The notes beneath the pieces are model-generated. The model was not told the DNA's origin and made no database searches. It saw only the letters and a list, made by a program, of their open reading frames with translations. From Romboutsia weinsteinii (lineage in GTDB: Bacteria > Bacillota > Clostridia > Peptostreptococcales > Peptostreptococcaceae), in NCBI RefSeq assembly GCF_002250835.2, contig NZ_NOJY02000013.1:46373-110372 (forward strand): a stretch of DNA of 64,000 bases, read 5' to 3'. Each line of letters starts with the position of its first letter. Positions within the stretch are counted from its first letter, which is position 1. Positions 52,611 to 62,153 of this stretch are shown here, in pieces. The position numbers and the translations under genes were made by a program.

Positions 52611-53801
52611 TTATTTCTTAAAAACTTGCTTTAATACTTCTTCGTATATCTCTAAAAATTCATCTATTTCATCTTTACTTATACATAAAGATGGTAATAA
52701 TCTAATGATAGTATTACTTGTAGAGTTCAACAGTAGATTTTTCCCCTGAGATATCTGTTTTATAGCATTTACATGCTCTCCAACATCCATTCCAATCATT
52801 AGTCCTCTACCTCTAATATCTTTTATAACATTAGGATACTTCTCTTTAAGTTCTTTAAGCTTACTTACCAGATAAACTCCTTTTTCCTTTACTTCTTGGC
52901 ATAAATTAGTATTAACTAACTTATCCATCACATACTCTCCACCAGCACAAGATACAGGATTTCCACCAAATGTACTTCCGTGATCTCCAGGATGCAGTAC
53001 ATCTTCTAATCTTTCACAAACAAGCATAGCTCCTAGTGGTATTCCTCCACCTACTGACTTAGATACAGTCACTATATCTGGAGTAAAATCATACTTTTCA
53101 TAAGCTAGTAAATCTCCAGTTCTTCCCATACCAGTCTGTATTTCATCTACTACTATTAAGAAATTATATTCTTTAGATAAATTAACAAGTTCACTTACAA
53201 ACTCACAACTTGCCTCAACTACTCCACCTTCACCTTGTATCATTTCTAAAAATACAGCACAAGTATTTTCACTTACTTTGTCTCTTAAAGACTTTACGTT
53301 GTTATATTCAAAGTACCCGATTCCAGGAAGTATTGGCATAAAAGCCTTTTGATACTTTTCTTGACCAGTAAGTGCCATTCCTCCATTAGTTCTACCATGG
53401 AAAGAATTATAAGCTGATAATATCTCATGTTTATTTTCACCAAATCTTTTTCCATATTTTCTACAAAGCTTAATAGCAGCCTCGTTAGATTCAGTACCTG
53501 AATTTGTAAAGAAAACCTTAGATGCAAAAGTATTTTCCACAAATAATTTGGCAAGGTTAACCACTGGCTCACTTACAAAGTAATTAGATAAGTGCATATA
53601 CTTCATAGCTTGTTTTGCTATAGCTTCAGCAATTCCCTTGTCATGACCTAAGTTATTTACTGATATTCCAGAGTACATATCAAGATATTTATTGCCATCA
53701 ACATCATAAAGGTATGAACCTTCTCCTCTTTCTATCATTAAGTCTAATCTATTATAAGTATTTAAAACATATTTTTTATCTTCTTCATATAAATTTCTCA
53801 T
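52611..53801 (-). CDS. ArgD/DapC-type class III aminotransferase
   Basis: This 396-residue PLP enzyme has FFTNSGTESNEAAIKLCRKY, SFHGRT, VDEIQTGMGRTG and the PLP-Lys in TVSKSVGGGIPLGAML (TLAK-like position). HGSTFGGNPVSC is typical of acetylornithine / N-succinyl-DAP aminotransferases. Next to dapH it most likely transaminates the N-acetyl-2-amino-6-oxopimelate intermediate to N-acetyl-LL-DAP, though the acetylase pathway often uses a class I enzyme. A terminator precedes it, so it may be transcribed separately or by read-through. Confidence 0.82.
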   Translation of the reverse strand: MRNLYEEDKKYVLNTYNRLDLMIERGEGSYLYDVDGNKYLDMYSGISVNNLGHDKGIAEAIAKQAMKYMHLSNYFVSEPVVNLAKLFVENTFASKVFFTNSGTESNEAAIKLCRKYGKRFGENKHEILSAYNSFHGRTNGGMALTGQEKYQKAFMPILPGIGYFEYNNVKSLRDKVSENTCAVFLEMIQGEGGVVEASCEFVSELVNLSKEYNFLIVVDEIQTGMGRTGDLLAYEKYDFTPDIVTVSKSVGGGIPLGAMLVCERLEDVLHPGDHGSTFGGNPVSCAGGEYVMDKLVNTNLCQEVKEKGVYLVSKLKELKEKYPNVIKDIRGRGLMIGMDVGEHVNAIKQISQGKNLLLNSTSNTIIRLLPSLCISKDEIDEFLEIYEEVLKQVFKK

Positions 53802-53928
53802 ATCTAACTCCTATGCATAAAATTCTTACTGTCTACTCTACATTCTTTATCTTATTATCTAATTTGCTTCACCTATATTGGCTACTTATATTCTTAGTCT
53901 GATAGCTAATTACACTCTATATGTATAT

Positions 53929-53973
53929 AAAAAGGCATATCTAACCTAATAACTAGATTATCTATGCCCTTTT
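53929..53973 (-). terminator. Terminator after dapH
   Basis: AAAAAGGCATA (from 53929) pairs with TATGCCCTTTT (53963-53973) with one bulge, and the minus strand ends TTTTTATAT. It separates dapH from the aminotransferase gene. Confidence 0.7.
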
Positions 53974-53984
53974 CAAATATTTTA

Positions 53985-54719
53985 CTATTGTCTTAAGTCT
54001 TCTAATATTTGTACCTTCTCAGAAGTCTTTTCATCCTTAGCTTTTATAACTCTTGCTGGTGCTCCTGCAACAACAGTATTAGGCTCAACATCACAAGTTA
54101 CAACTGCTCCAGCAGCAACAACTGCACCTTTTCCAACTCTAACACCTTCAAGTACAACAGCATTAGCTCCTATCATAACATCATCTTCTATTATAACTGG
54201 AGTCTTGCTAGGTGGCTCAAGCACACCTGCTATAACTGAACCTGCTCCAACGTGAACATTTTTACCTATAGTTCCTCTAGCACCTACAGTAGCATTCATA
54301 TCTATCATAGTGTTTTCGCCTATTTCAGCACCTATGTTTATTACTGCACCCATCATTATAACTGCATTTTCACCTATGCTTACTCTATCTCTTATAGTAG
54401 CGCCTGGCTCTATTCTAGCTTTTATGTTTTTCATATCTAACATTGGTATAGCTGAATTTCTTCTATCATTTTCTATTTCAAAGTACTCTATAGCATCTTT
54501 ATTATTTTCAAGTATTGGTTGTATTTCATCATACTCAGCAAATACTATCTTAAAGCTATTATCTCCAAATTCTTTTAACCCTGCAAAATCAACATTTTCT
54601 AAATTCCCTTTTATATATACTTTTACAGGTGTGCTTTTCTTAGCATTTTTTATAAATCTTGCTATTGCATATGGATCTGTAAGATTTTCTTCTTGTATTT
54701 TGTTTTCGTTGTTATTCAT
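53985..54719 (-). CDS. dapH: Tetrahydrodipicolinate N-acetyltransferase
   Basis: About 244 residues. ATG 54719 is preferred, with GGAAGG 9 bases upstream; an earlier ATG precedes that site. The N-terminal alpha/beta part ([20 protein letters not shown]) is the DapH-specific domain. A left-handed beta-helix follows ([60 protein letters not shown]). It acetylates tetrahydrodipicolinate with acetyl-CoA in the acetylase branch of DAP/lysine synthesis. It lies 47 bases after dapB. Confidence 0.93.
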   Translation of the reverse strand: MNNNENKIQEENLTDPYAIARFIKNAKKSTPVKVYIKGNLENVDFAGLKEFGDNSFKIVFAEYDEIQPILENNKDAIEYFEIENDRRNSAIPMLDMKNIKARIEPGATIRDRVSIGENAVIMMGAVINIGAEIGENTMIDMNATVGARGTIGKNVHVGAGSVIAGVLEPPSKTPVIIEDDVMIGANAVVLEGVRVGKGAVVAAGAVVTCDVEPNTVVAGAPARVIKAKDEKTSEKVQILEDLRQ

Positions 54720-54766
54720 AATATCTATCCTTCCCTTTTTCATTATAGTATTTTGTTTACCACTTA

Positions 54767-55528
54767 TTATCTATTATTTATTAAATCATCCATACAGTAA
54801 AGTCCATTTTCTTTATTTGCAATATATTTAGCAGCTCTTACAGCTCCTTGTGCAAATACTTTTTTAGACATTGCTGTATGTTTTACTTCTATAATTTCAT
54901 CCATACCTGCAAATATCACAGTATGTTCTCCTGGTATAGTTCCACCACGAACAGCATGGATACCTATTTCTTTTTCATTTCTCTTTGCATCAGTTCCTAC
55001 TCTACCGTAGTTGTACTCCATCTTATTATCTAGCTCTTCATTAATAGCATTTGCTATCATAAAAGCAGTACCACTTGGAGCATCTACCTTCTTATTATGA
55101 TGCTTTTCTATTATTTCTATATCAAAAGATTCACTTAATACATTAGCTGCTTGCTTTACTAAATTTATTAAAACATTTACACCTAAAGATGTATTTGAAG
55201 ATTTAAATATAGATATATGCTTTGATGCTTCTTCTATACTTTTTTCTTGTTCTTCATTTAAACCAGTAGTTGCTATTACTAAAGCTACCTTATTTTTTAC
55301 TCCATATTCTAATAATCCATTTAAATTGCTTGGATTAGAAAAATCTATCAAACAATCACACTCTTCTTCTATTTTAGAAGGGTTGTCGTATACAGGATAA
55401 GAATTTTCAAAAGCATCTATACTTCTATCTATTCCAGCAACTATTTCTACATCCTCTAAATCATTTATAACTTCATTTAAAGTTCTACCCATAGCTCCAT
55501 TACAACCACTTATTACTAACCTTAGCAT
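54767..55528 (-). CDS. dapB: 4-hydroxy-tetrahydrodipicolinate reductase
   Basis: This 253-residue protein has dinucleotide-binding [24 protein letters not shown], and the catalytic motif [17 protein letters not shown] with the His-His and Lys. Length and motif fit DapB. It reduces the DapA product with NAD(P)H. It belongs to the lysC-asd-dapA-dapB-dapH series. Confidence 0.95.
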   Translation of the reverse strand: MLRLVISGCNGAMGRTLNEVINDLEDVEIVAGIDRSIDAFENSYPVYDNPSKIEEECDCLIDFSNPSNLNGLLEYGVKNKVALVIATTGLNEEQEKSIEEASKHISIFKSSNTSLGVNVLINLVKQAANVLSESFDIEIIEKHHNKKVDAPSGTAFMIANAINEELDNKMEYNYGRVGTDAKRNEKEIGIHAVRGGTIPGEHTVIFAGMDEIIEVKHTAMSKKVFAQGAVRAAKYIANKENGLYCMDDLINNR

Positions 55529-55706
55529 TATGTCACCTCAATCATATACAGTTTACTAATATCTTTAGTATTTTATTATTTCACTTTAGTTTTTTACTAT
55601 TTCATCTATTGATAGCTTATTATATTCTTTAATATTTATTAATCTCTATTATTACTACTCTAACTATTAGAAGTATCTTAGTATTGCTAACCTTTGTTTA
55701 TATCAA

Positions 55707-56609
55707 TTATCTACACTCTGTATCTTTTACTTCTATTCCGAAGTTTTTCATATTATTAGAAAGTACTTCAAGATTATCTTGCTCTATATAAGTCAGAGGT
55801 AATCTAAGTTCTCCAACTTCCATACCCATTAAGTTCATAGCAGCCTTAACTGGTATTGGATTTACTTCTATAAATAAAGTATTTATTAATTCATTCATAC
55901 TAAGTTGTAATTTTCTAGAACCTACTACATCACCACTTAAGTATTTTTCAACTATATCATGAGTTTCTTTAGGTAAGATATTTGCAACTACTGATATAAC
56001 ACCCTTACCTCCAAGAGATAAAATAGGTACTATCATGTCGTCATTTCCACTGTATATATAGAAATCTTCGCCACATAATCTAGCTATTTCAGCAACTTGA
56101 CTTATATCTCCACTGGCTTCTTTTATACCAACTATATTTTCTATTTCAGACAGTTTCTTAACTGTTTGAGGAGCAATATTTACCCCAGTTCTTCCTGGAA
56201 CACTATAAAGTATTATTGGTAACTTAACACTATTTGCTATTATTTCAAAATGCTTTACTAATCCTTCTTGAGTAGCCTTGTTGTAGTAAGGAGTAACAAC
56301 TAAAAGTCCATCTACTCCTACTTCTTCACAATACTTACTTAACTCTATTGAGTAAGCAGTGTTGTTGCTTCCACTTCCTGCTATAACAGGTATTCTCTTG
56401 TTGACTTTATCAACTGTAAACTTTATAACTTCTCTTCTTTCCTTATCAGTCATAGTTGCAGATTCGCCAGTTGTTCCACATATAACAATTGAATCTGTCT
56501 TAATATCTATATGCCAATTTAATAATTCTTCTAATTTATCATAATCAACTTCACCATTTTTAAATGGAGTAACTAAAGCAACCCCAGATCCCTCAAATAA
56601 CTTAACCAT
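55707..56609 (-). CDS. dapA: 4-hydroxy-tetrahydrodipicolinate synthase
   Basis: About 300 residues from ATG 56609 (MVKLFEGSGVALVTPF); an earlier ATG six codons upstream is less well placed. It is a class I aldolase with ICGTTGESATM, VTPYYNKATQEGL containing the Tyr, and the Schiff-base Lys in IVGIKEASGD. YSVPGRTGVNI supplies substrate-binding residues. It condenses pyruvate with aspartate semialdehyde made by the upstream Asd enzyme. It is flanked by gaps of 178 and 159 bases without recognisable regulatory RNA. Confidence 0.95.
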   Translation of the reverse strand: MVKLFEGSGVALVTPFKNGEVDYDKLEELLNWHIDIKTDSIVICGTTGESATMTDKERREVIKFTVDKVNKRIPVIAGSGSNNTAYSIELSKYCEEVGVDGLLVVTPYYNKATQEGLVKHFEIIANSVKLPIILYSVPGRTGVNIAPQTVKKLSEIENIVGIKEASGDISQVAEIARLCGEDFYIYSGNDDMIVPILSLGGKGVISVVANILPKETHDIVEKYLSGDVVGSRKLQLSMNELINTLFIEVNPIPVKAAMNLMGMEVGELRLPLTYIEQDNLEVLSNNMKNFGIEVKDTECR

Positions 56610-56768
56610 AATCCTCTTCCACTCCATTCTCTATATTAGCAATCTATCTCTTTAATAATTTGCTTATCTTTATAAATAATTATTAATACTAACTATTTAA
56701 TAACTTCTTATTCTCTAGTAATTATTAATTAGAATACTTCAGCTAGTGTCTAACTTTATTAGTAATAA

Positions 56769-57764
56769 CTACTCTATCTTATTAAGTAATAACTCTGCTA
56801 TCTGAACAGTATTAGTCGCAGCACCTTTTCTTATATTATCTGCAACTACCCATAAGTTAATCCCATTCTCCAGACTATAATCTCTTCTTATTCTTCCAAC
56901 ATAAACATCATCCTTACCTTCTATATCTATAGGCATTGGATAAATGTTGTTTTTCACATCATCAGTAACTACTATACCTTTTGCATCTCTTAGTAATTCA
57001 TATACCTCTTCTATTTCAAAACTCTTCTCAAACTCTAGATTTACAGAAACACTGTGACCATACTTTACCGGAACCCTAACAGTAGTAGCAGTAACTCTTA
57101 TGTCTTGGTCATTTAAAATCTTCTTAGTTTCCTCAATCATTTTTATCTCTTCTTTTGTATATCCATTGTCCATAAATACATCAATATGAGGCAAGCAGTT
57201 GTATGCTATTTGGTGAGGATAATTTTTATTTTCTCCACCCTCTATTCCATTTTCTAAATCTTCTATACCCGCAACTCCAGACCCAGATACAGCTTGATAA
57301 GTTGAATATACTACTCTCTTAATTTTAAAAGCATCATGCAATACTTTAAGAGGTACTACTGATTGTATTGTTGAACAGTTTGGGTTTGCAATTATTCCAT
57401 TGTTCCAATCTATATCACCAGGGTTTACCTCTGGAACTACTAATGGTATATCTTTATCCATTCTCCAAGCACTACTATTATCAACTACTATAACACCATT
57501 GTCTATAGCTATTGGAGCGTACTTCTTACTAACACTTCCACCTGCTGAAAATAGTGCAATATCAATCTCTCTCTTAAAAGAATCCTCATTTAACTCTTCA
57601 ACAACATACTCTTTACCACAAAACTCTATTTTGCTTCCTGCTGATCTTTTCGATGAAAGTAGATATAAATTTTCTATAGGAAAATTTCTCTCCTCTAGTA
57701 CTTTTAAAAATGTTCTTCCAACCATTCCTGTGGCACCAACTATTGCAATATTTGCTTTTCTCAT
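56769..57764 (-). CDS. asd: Aspartate-semialdehyde dehydrogenase
   Basis: This 331-residue protein has NADP-binding GATGMVGRTFLKVL, LFSAGGSVSKKYAP, the catalytic Cys in NPNCSTIQ, and the HIDVF and VRVPVKYGHS segments of the Gram-positive Asd type. It reduces aspartyl phosphate to the semialdehyde. It is 23 bases downstream of lysC, so the two are clearly one transcription unit. Confidence 0.96.
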   Translation of the reverse strand: MRKANIAIVGATGMVGRTFLKVLEERNFPIENLYLLSSKRSAGSKIEFCGKEYVVEELNEDSFKREIDIALFSAGGSVSKKYAPIAIDNGVIVVDNSSAWRMDKDIPLVVPEVNPGDIDWNNGIIANPNCSTIQSVVPLKVLHDAFKIKRVVYSTYQAVSGSGVAGIEDLENGIEGGENKNYPHQIAYNCLPHIDVFMDNGYTKEEIKMIEETKKILNDQDIRVTATTVRVPVKYGHSVSVNLEFEKSFEIEEVYELLRDAKGIVVTDDVKNNIYPMPIDIEGKDDVYVGRIRRDYSLENGINLWVVADNIRKGAATNTVQIAELLLNKIE

Positions 57765-57787
57765 ATCAACACCCCTTTATCTAGTAT

Positions 57788-58993
57788 TTATAAATTAAAC
57801 TCTCTACCTAGTACCTCTACTACCCTTTGCTTCTCATTTTCATCTATCATAAATGAAATACTTATTTCTGAAGTGGCTACTTGCTTAATATCTATTTTAT
57901 TGTCAGCTAAAATCCTAAATAATTTGCTCATAATATTACTTTGATTTTTCATACCTATTCCAACAACTGATATCTTACTTAAGTTTGACTCAATCTCAAA
58001 CTCTACCGGACATATTGTTGATGTTATTTCATCAACAATCTTATTTATTGAATGTAAATCATCTTTACTAATTGCAAAGGAAATATTAACACATCCATTT
58101 TGTACCGCACTCTGACTCATCATATCAATATTTATATTCTCATTAGTTAGTTTTTCAACTATCATAGCAACGTTTATAGGTTCAGCTACAATATTTGCTA
58201 TTGTAACCATTAAAACATCATCATTTATTGCAATCCCTGTAACCACATTCTCTTCCATACTCTTTTGATACTCCTTTATATAAGTTCCTTTTCTATCTTC
58301 ACTACTAAGTGCTACATATATAGGCACGTTATATTTACATCCAATTCTAACCGCTCTAGTTTCCATAACTCCCGCACCTTGACTTGCCATTTCCATCATC
58401 TCTTCATAACTAATAACATCAAGCTTTCTTGCATTAGGGAAAAGTCTTGGATCAACCGTATATATTCCCTCTACATCAGTATATATAGTACAACCACATT
58501 CAAGCTTAGCTGCTAGTGCAACCGCAGTAGTATCAGAACCACCTCTACCCAATGTAGTTATATCACCATTTTCATTAACTCCCTGAAATCCAGCAACAAT
58601 AACAATTTTACCTTCTCCCAAGTAACTCTTTATTTTTTCAATATCTATATCAACGATTTTACTCTTTGTATGACTTCCCTCAGTTCTTATACCCGCTTGT
58701 AATCCTGTAAATGAGATAGTATCATATCCATACTCTTGAAAAGCCATGGATAATAATGAAATAGATACCTGTTCACCAGTAGATAAAAGCATATCTAAAT
58801 CTCTCTTATTTGGATTATCTGATATTTGTTTTGATAAATTTACAAGGAGGTCTGTAGTTTTGCCCATAGCTGATACTACTACCACCACATCATTGCCTTT
58901 TTCTTTTTCACTTATTACTCTTTTTGCAACTGACTTTATTTTATCTATACTTCCTACTGAAGTACCTCCAAATTTCACAACTATAGTAGACAA
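57788..58993 (-). CDS. lysC: Aspartate kinase
   Basis: This 401-residue protein starts at TTG 58993, with AAGGAGG 8 bases upstream. It has the kinase motif VVKFGGTSVG, GRGGSDTTAVALAA, and YTDVEGIYTVDPRL. Two C-terminal ACT domains follow (about 265-400; ISVVGIGMKNQS opens the second), which give feedback control, typically by lysine or threonine. It is the first gene of the operon. A TATAAT on the minus strand at 59032-59037 may be its -10. No lysine riboswitch was recognised upstream. Confidence 0.95.
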   Translation of the reverse strand: MSTIVVKFGGTSVGSIDKIKSVAKRVISEKEKGNDVVVVVSAMGKTTDLLVNLSKQISDNPNKRDLDMLLSTGEQVSISLLSMAFQEYGYDTISFTGLQAGIRTEGSHTKSKIVDIDIEKIKSYLGEGKIVIVAGFQGVNENGDITTLGRGGSDTTAVALAAKLECGCTIYTDVEGIYTVDPRLFPNARKLDVISYEEMMEMASQGAGVMETRAVRIGCKYNVPIYVALSSEDRKGTYIKEYQKSMEENVVTGIAINDDVLMVTIANIVAEPINVAMIVEKLTNENINIDMMSQSAVQNGCVNISFAISKDDLHSINKIVDEITSTICPVEFEIESNLSKISVVGIGMKNQSNIMSKLFRILADNKIDIKQVATSEISISFMIDENEKQRVVEVLGREFNL

Positions 58994-59413
58994 ACTGCGA
59001 CCTCCTTTTGATTTTCATAATTATGAGTCTAATTATATACAAAAAACAAATGCTTTAATATGACTAAAAATGCATATTTTATTGCAAAAGATGCTCTTAG
59101 TTATTTATTTGACTATTAAAATTAAAATATTTACTTTTTATAAAAATATATGTATAAAAAATATCTCACTGGTAATAATTAAAATATATAAATATTCAAT
59201 CTCCCCCATTAAAGGTTTCTATCCCCCATAGAAGCCTTATTTTTTTATACATGAAATGTTTTTAGTACATATATAGCATTTTGATATTGATGATATAGAT
59301 CAGATATGATATACATGCTTGAGTTAAATAAATCTTTATATTGTTGCTAAACTGTTTGTATTTATATAGTATATTAGTATAGCTTTACTACTTATATACT
59401 GGGAGGTATTTAT
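58994..59413. promoter_or_regulatory. Divergent region between lysC and the hotdog gene
   Basis: This 420-base AT-rich gap holds the lysC ribosome-binding site and likely -10 (59032-59037, minus), and the candidate small RNA on the plus strand. A region before the hotdog gene (about 59330-59400) contains TATAGT- and TATATACT-like -10 sequences. No L-box, T-box or other known leader pattern was found. Confidence 0.45.
59130..59250 (+). ncRNA. Candidate small RNA with two C-rich motifs
   Basis: On the plus strand, TTTACT (59130-59135) and TATAAA (59153-59158) are exactly 17 bases apart and place a start near 59165. The transcript would end at a strong terminator. AAGGTTTCTAT pairs with ATAGAAGCCTT (59212-59222 and 59228-59238), with one G-U pair that forms only on this strand, and ATTTTTTT follows. 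The terminator loop is CCCCC, and a second CTCCCCCAT lies in the single-stranded part at 59201-59209. C-rich loops of this kind are used by Firmicute small RNAs to pair with Shine-Dalgarno sequences. No ORF is inside. Attenuation of the downstream gene is an alternative. Confidence 0.55.
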
Positions 59414-59836
59414 ATGAAATATTATGGTACATATAGACTTGTGAAAAGTGAAGATTTAAATCATCATGGAACTCTATTTGCTGGAAGAATGTCAGAATGG
59501 TTTGTTGAAAGCTGTTTTATAACAGTGGCAAAAGAGTATAAGCACCCAGAAAACTTAGTATGCAGAAAAGTGCATGAAATCAATTTTAACGAACCAATAA
59601 GAAAAGGTAATATTATAAATATAGAATCTAAAATAGTTTATACTGGAAAGACAAGCTTAACTGTTTATGGAAAAGTTACTAAAGGTGATAGTGATAAGGT
59701 TATTGTGGATGGATTTTTAACTTTTGTTTGTGTAGATGAGCATGGCGTTAAGATGCCTCATAATTTAAAAATGGATGAGCCCTCTACTGAAGAAGATATT
59801 AGACTTTTAAATATTGCAAAAAGTTTTAGAAAGTAA
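59414..59836 (+). CDS. Hotdog-fold acyl-CoA thioesterase-like protein
   Basis: This 140-residue single hotdog domain has LNHHGTLFAGRMSEWFVESC, then KVHEINFNEPIRKGNIINIE and GKTSLTVYGKVTK, which places it with YciA/acyl-CoA hydrolase proteins. The Asp that is usually catalytic in the W-x-D position is Val here, followed by Glu, so chemistry may differ. GGGAGG precedes the start. It stands alone between terminators. Substrate is unknown. Confidence 0.75.
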   Translation: MKYYGTYRLVKSEDLNHHGTLFAGRMSEWFVESCFITVAKEYKHPENLVCRKVHEINFNEPIRKGNIINIESKIVYTGKTSLTVYGKVTKGDSDKVIVDGFLTFVCVDEHGVKMPHNLKMDEPSTEEDIRLLNIAKSFRK

Positions 59837-59849
59837 AATAGATACAATG

Positions 59850-59889
59850 AAAAAGAGAAGATTTCATAGTCTAAAAATCTTCTCTTTTT
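59850..59889. terminator. Bidirectional terminator
   Basis: AAAAAGAGAAGATTT (59850-59864) pairs with AAATCTTCTCTTTTT (59875-59889). It separates the plus-strand hotdog gene from the minus-strand ABC transporter operon. Confidence 0.9.
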
Positions 59890-59923
59890 ATTATTTTATT
59901 TATATTATTATTATTTAGGTATT

Positions 59924-61219
59924 TTACTTATTATTTTTATCTATTATACCTTGCATTATATCAGTAGCACTTTTTATAGTTGCAGTTGGGTCTAAGTTTA
60001 AATCCATTAAAGCCTTTTTAATCTCATCCATTAATTTTTCAGTCGCTTCTACATATCCAACTACACCCGGTCTTTTAGCTGAATACTCTAATTGCTTAAC
60101 AGCAACTTCATACTGAGGCTTTTCTTTATATAAACTTTTTATTTCTTCTGATTCTAAAGAAGACTTAGTTGTTGGAATATATCCTGTATCTATACTAAAG
60201 TTTACGGTATTCTCCTTATCAGTCATAAACTCTATAAATTCTCCTGCTGCTTTTTTTTCATCTTCTGTAGATTTTTCCATTACCACAACATTAGCTCCAC
60301 CTGTAGGTACCGCATATTGACTTTCTTCTGGTAAAAAACCTGTAGCTATTGTAAACTTACCTTCTGTTTGCTCTAATAATCCTGCTAAACTTGCAGTTGA
60401 TTGGAATGTCATTGCTGCCTTTCCATTCACAAATGCATCTTTAGCTGCATCCCATGCATCATATCCTTCTCCTGGAGGTAATTGCATAGTTCCTTCTTTC
60501 ATCATATCTTGCCATAATGTAAGAGCGTTGACACCTTTTTCATTATTAAAATCTACTTTATTATTATCATCTAGTACAGTTGATCCTTGTTGGTATAATA
60601 AAGCTTCAAAGAACCATATATCTATTGGTACTGCAAGACCAACTACCCCATCATCTTTATTAGTAAGCTTTTGTGCATACATTTTAAGTTCTTCCCAATT
60701 TTTAGGCCCTGTTGGATCTAGTCCTGCCTTTTCACACATTTCTGCATTTACATACATTAGTGGTGTACTTCTATTTAAAGGTACTCCTACAGTTTTACCA
60801 TCATATTCTGCTTCTCTCATTAATCCCTCTAAAAAATCACTTTGCTTCTCATCACTTATTATATTTTTCATATCTGCTAAAGCACCTACTGATGAAAATT
60901 GAGCTACTTGAGTAACTTCAAGCATTGTTATATCAGGTTGATTACCTGCTGCAAGACCTGCTTGTAATTTAGTACCATTTTCCCAATAATCTCCTTGTGA
61001 TATCATTTTTACTTCAACAGTATCACTTTGCGAGTTAAACTTATCTACATAACTTTTCATTATCTTTTCATTTTCCCCTGTTAAAGCATTCCAAAACTCC
61101 ACTACAACCTTGCCATCACTACTTTTTTCTTCCGCGTTATTAGTGCTAGCACAACCTGTTAATGATGATACTAATAGTCCTAAAGCTAATGTTGTAGATA
61201 TAATCTTTTTAAGTTTCAT
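59924..61219 (-). CDS. ABC transporter sugar-binding lipoprotein (UgpB-like)
   Basis: This 431-residue protein has a lipoprotein signal ending LTGCAS. It is a cluster B extracellular solute-binding protein with VVEFWNALTGENEKIM, AGNQPDITMLEV and LNRSTPLMYVNAEMCEKAGL. The last motif resembles UgpB, which binds sn-glycerol-3-phosphate or its diesters, but related sugar binders share it. It is the last gene of the operon, downstream of both permeases. Confidence 0.87.
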   Translation of the reverse strand: MKLKKIISTTLALGLLVSSLTGCASTNNAEEKSSDGKVVVEFWNALTGENEKIMKSYVDKFNSQSDTVEVKMISQGDYWENGTKLQAGLAAGNQPDITMLEVTQVAQFSSVGALADMKNIISDEKQSDFLEGLMREAEYDGKTVGVPLNRSTPLMYVNAEMCEKAGLDPTGPKNWEELKMYAQKLTNKDDGVVGLAVPIDIWFFEALLYQQGSTVLDDNNKVDFNNEKGVNALTLWQDMMKEGTMQLPPGEGYDAWDAAKDAFVNGKAAMTFQSTASLAGLLEQTEGKFTIATGFLPEESQYAVPTGGANVVVMEKSTEDEKKAAGEFIEFMTDKENTVNFSIDTGYIPTTKSSLESEEIKSLYKEKPQYEVAVKQLEYSAKRPGVVGYVEATEKLMDEIKKALMDLNLDPTATIKSATDIMQGIIDKNNK

Positions 61220-61244
61220 AATTATTCCCCTTTGTTAATTATTT

Positions 61245-62138
61245 TTATTTTATACCTGAGTAGGTAAATGCTTCTTTTATTTTATTATTCAAAATAGTGT
61301 AAATTAGTAATATTGGAGCTGTCAGCATTACATTTCCTGCCATAACAACATTCCAATTAGTCACTCCTTCACTTTCCTTAAGCATAGCAACTCCTATCGG
61401 TAATGTTCTTACTAGATCTGTGTTGCTCATTACAAGCGGCCAGAAATAATTGTTCCAGTGATATATAAAACTAAACAGTCCGAAAGTTATCATTGCTGGT
61501 TTTGCCATAGGAAGCATTACCTTCCACATTATCTTCCAATCAGAAGCATTATCTAGTCTACTAGCTTCTATTATTTCATTTGATATTTGCATAAAGTTTT
61601 GTCTTAGCAAGAAAATACCAAATGATGAAGTCATAAATGGAAGTATTAATGGCACATATGTATTTATTAAGCCCAACTTACTCATCATTATATAAACTGG
61701 TAAAAAAGTTATTTGAGGAGGAACCATTAGCCCTATTAATATTAATCCAAATAATATTTTTTCTCCCTTAAATCTAATCTTTGCAAAAGCATATGCTGCT
61801 GGAACCATTACTAAAAATTGAATTACTATTATTGAAAGTGTTATAAAAATGCTATTTCCTAAATATCTAAGAAACGGTCCAGAACTCCAAGCTTTCATGT
61901 AATTCTCACTTATAAACTCATTAGGTATAATAGTCGGTGGTATTTGTATAGCTTCTTGAGTAGTCTTAAATGATGTAGATATCATCCATATAAATGGAAA
62001 TATGAATATCAATATTATTAATATTAAAGCAGTATACTCTAATACTTTTTTTAATATTTTTCCTATATCTTTAGTATTTCTTTTTTCTTTAACTGAAGAT
62101 ATACTATCTCTACTATTAAAATAATTGGTTAAATGCAT
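61245..62138 (-). CDS. Sugar ABC transporter permease (UgpE/MalG-type)
   Basis: This 297-residue protein has six membrane helices and the permease signature EASRLDNASDWKIMWKVMLPMAKPA (the EAA loop that docks to the ATPase). It starts after a short cytosolic stretch of about 35 residues. With the permease encoded next it forms the heterodimeric channel of a CUT1-type importer. Confidence 0.9.
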   Translation of the reverse strand: MHLTNYFNSRDSISSVKEKRNTKDIGKILKKVLEYTALILIILIFIFPFIWMISTSFKTTQEAIQIPPTIIPNEFISENYMKAWSSGPFLRYLGNSIFITLSIIVIQFLVMVPAAYAFAKIRFKGEKILFGLILIGLMVPPQITFLPVYIMMSKLGLINTYVPLILPFMTSSFGIFLLRQNFMQISNEIIEASRLDNASDWKIMWKVMLPMAKPAMITFGLFSFIYHWNNYFWPLVMSNTDLVRTLPIGVAMLKESEGVTNWNVVMAGNVMLTAPILLIYTILNNKIKEAFTYSGIK

Positions 62139-62153
62139 ATTACTTCTCCCCCT

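Noticed and set aside
58994..59413. Lysine riboswitch upstream of lysC
   Set aside because: The conserved L-box blocks were not found on the minus strand. The obvious hairpin in the gap belongs to the plus strand, because its G-U pair and T-run occur only there.
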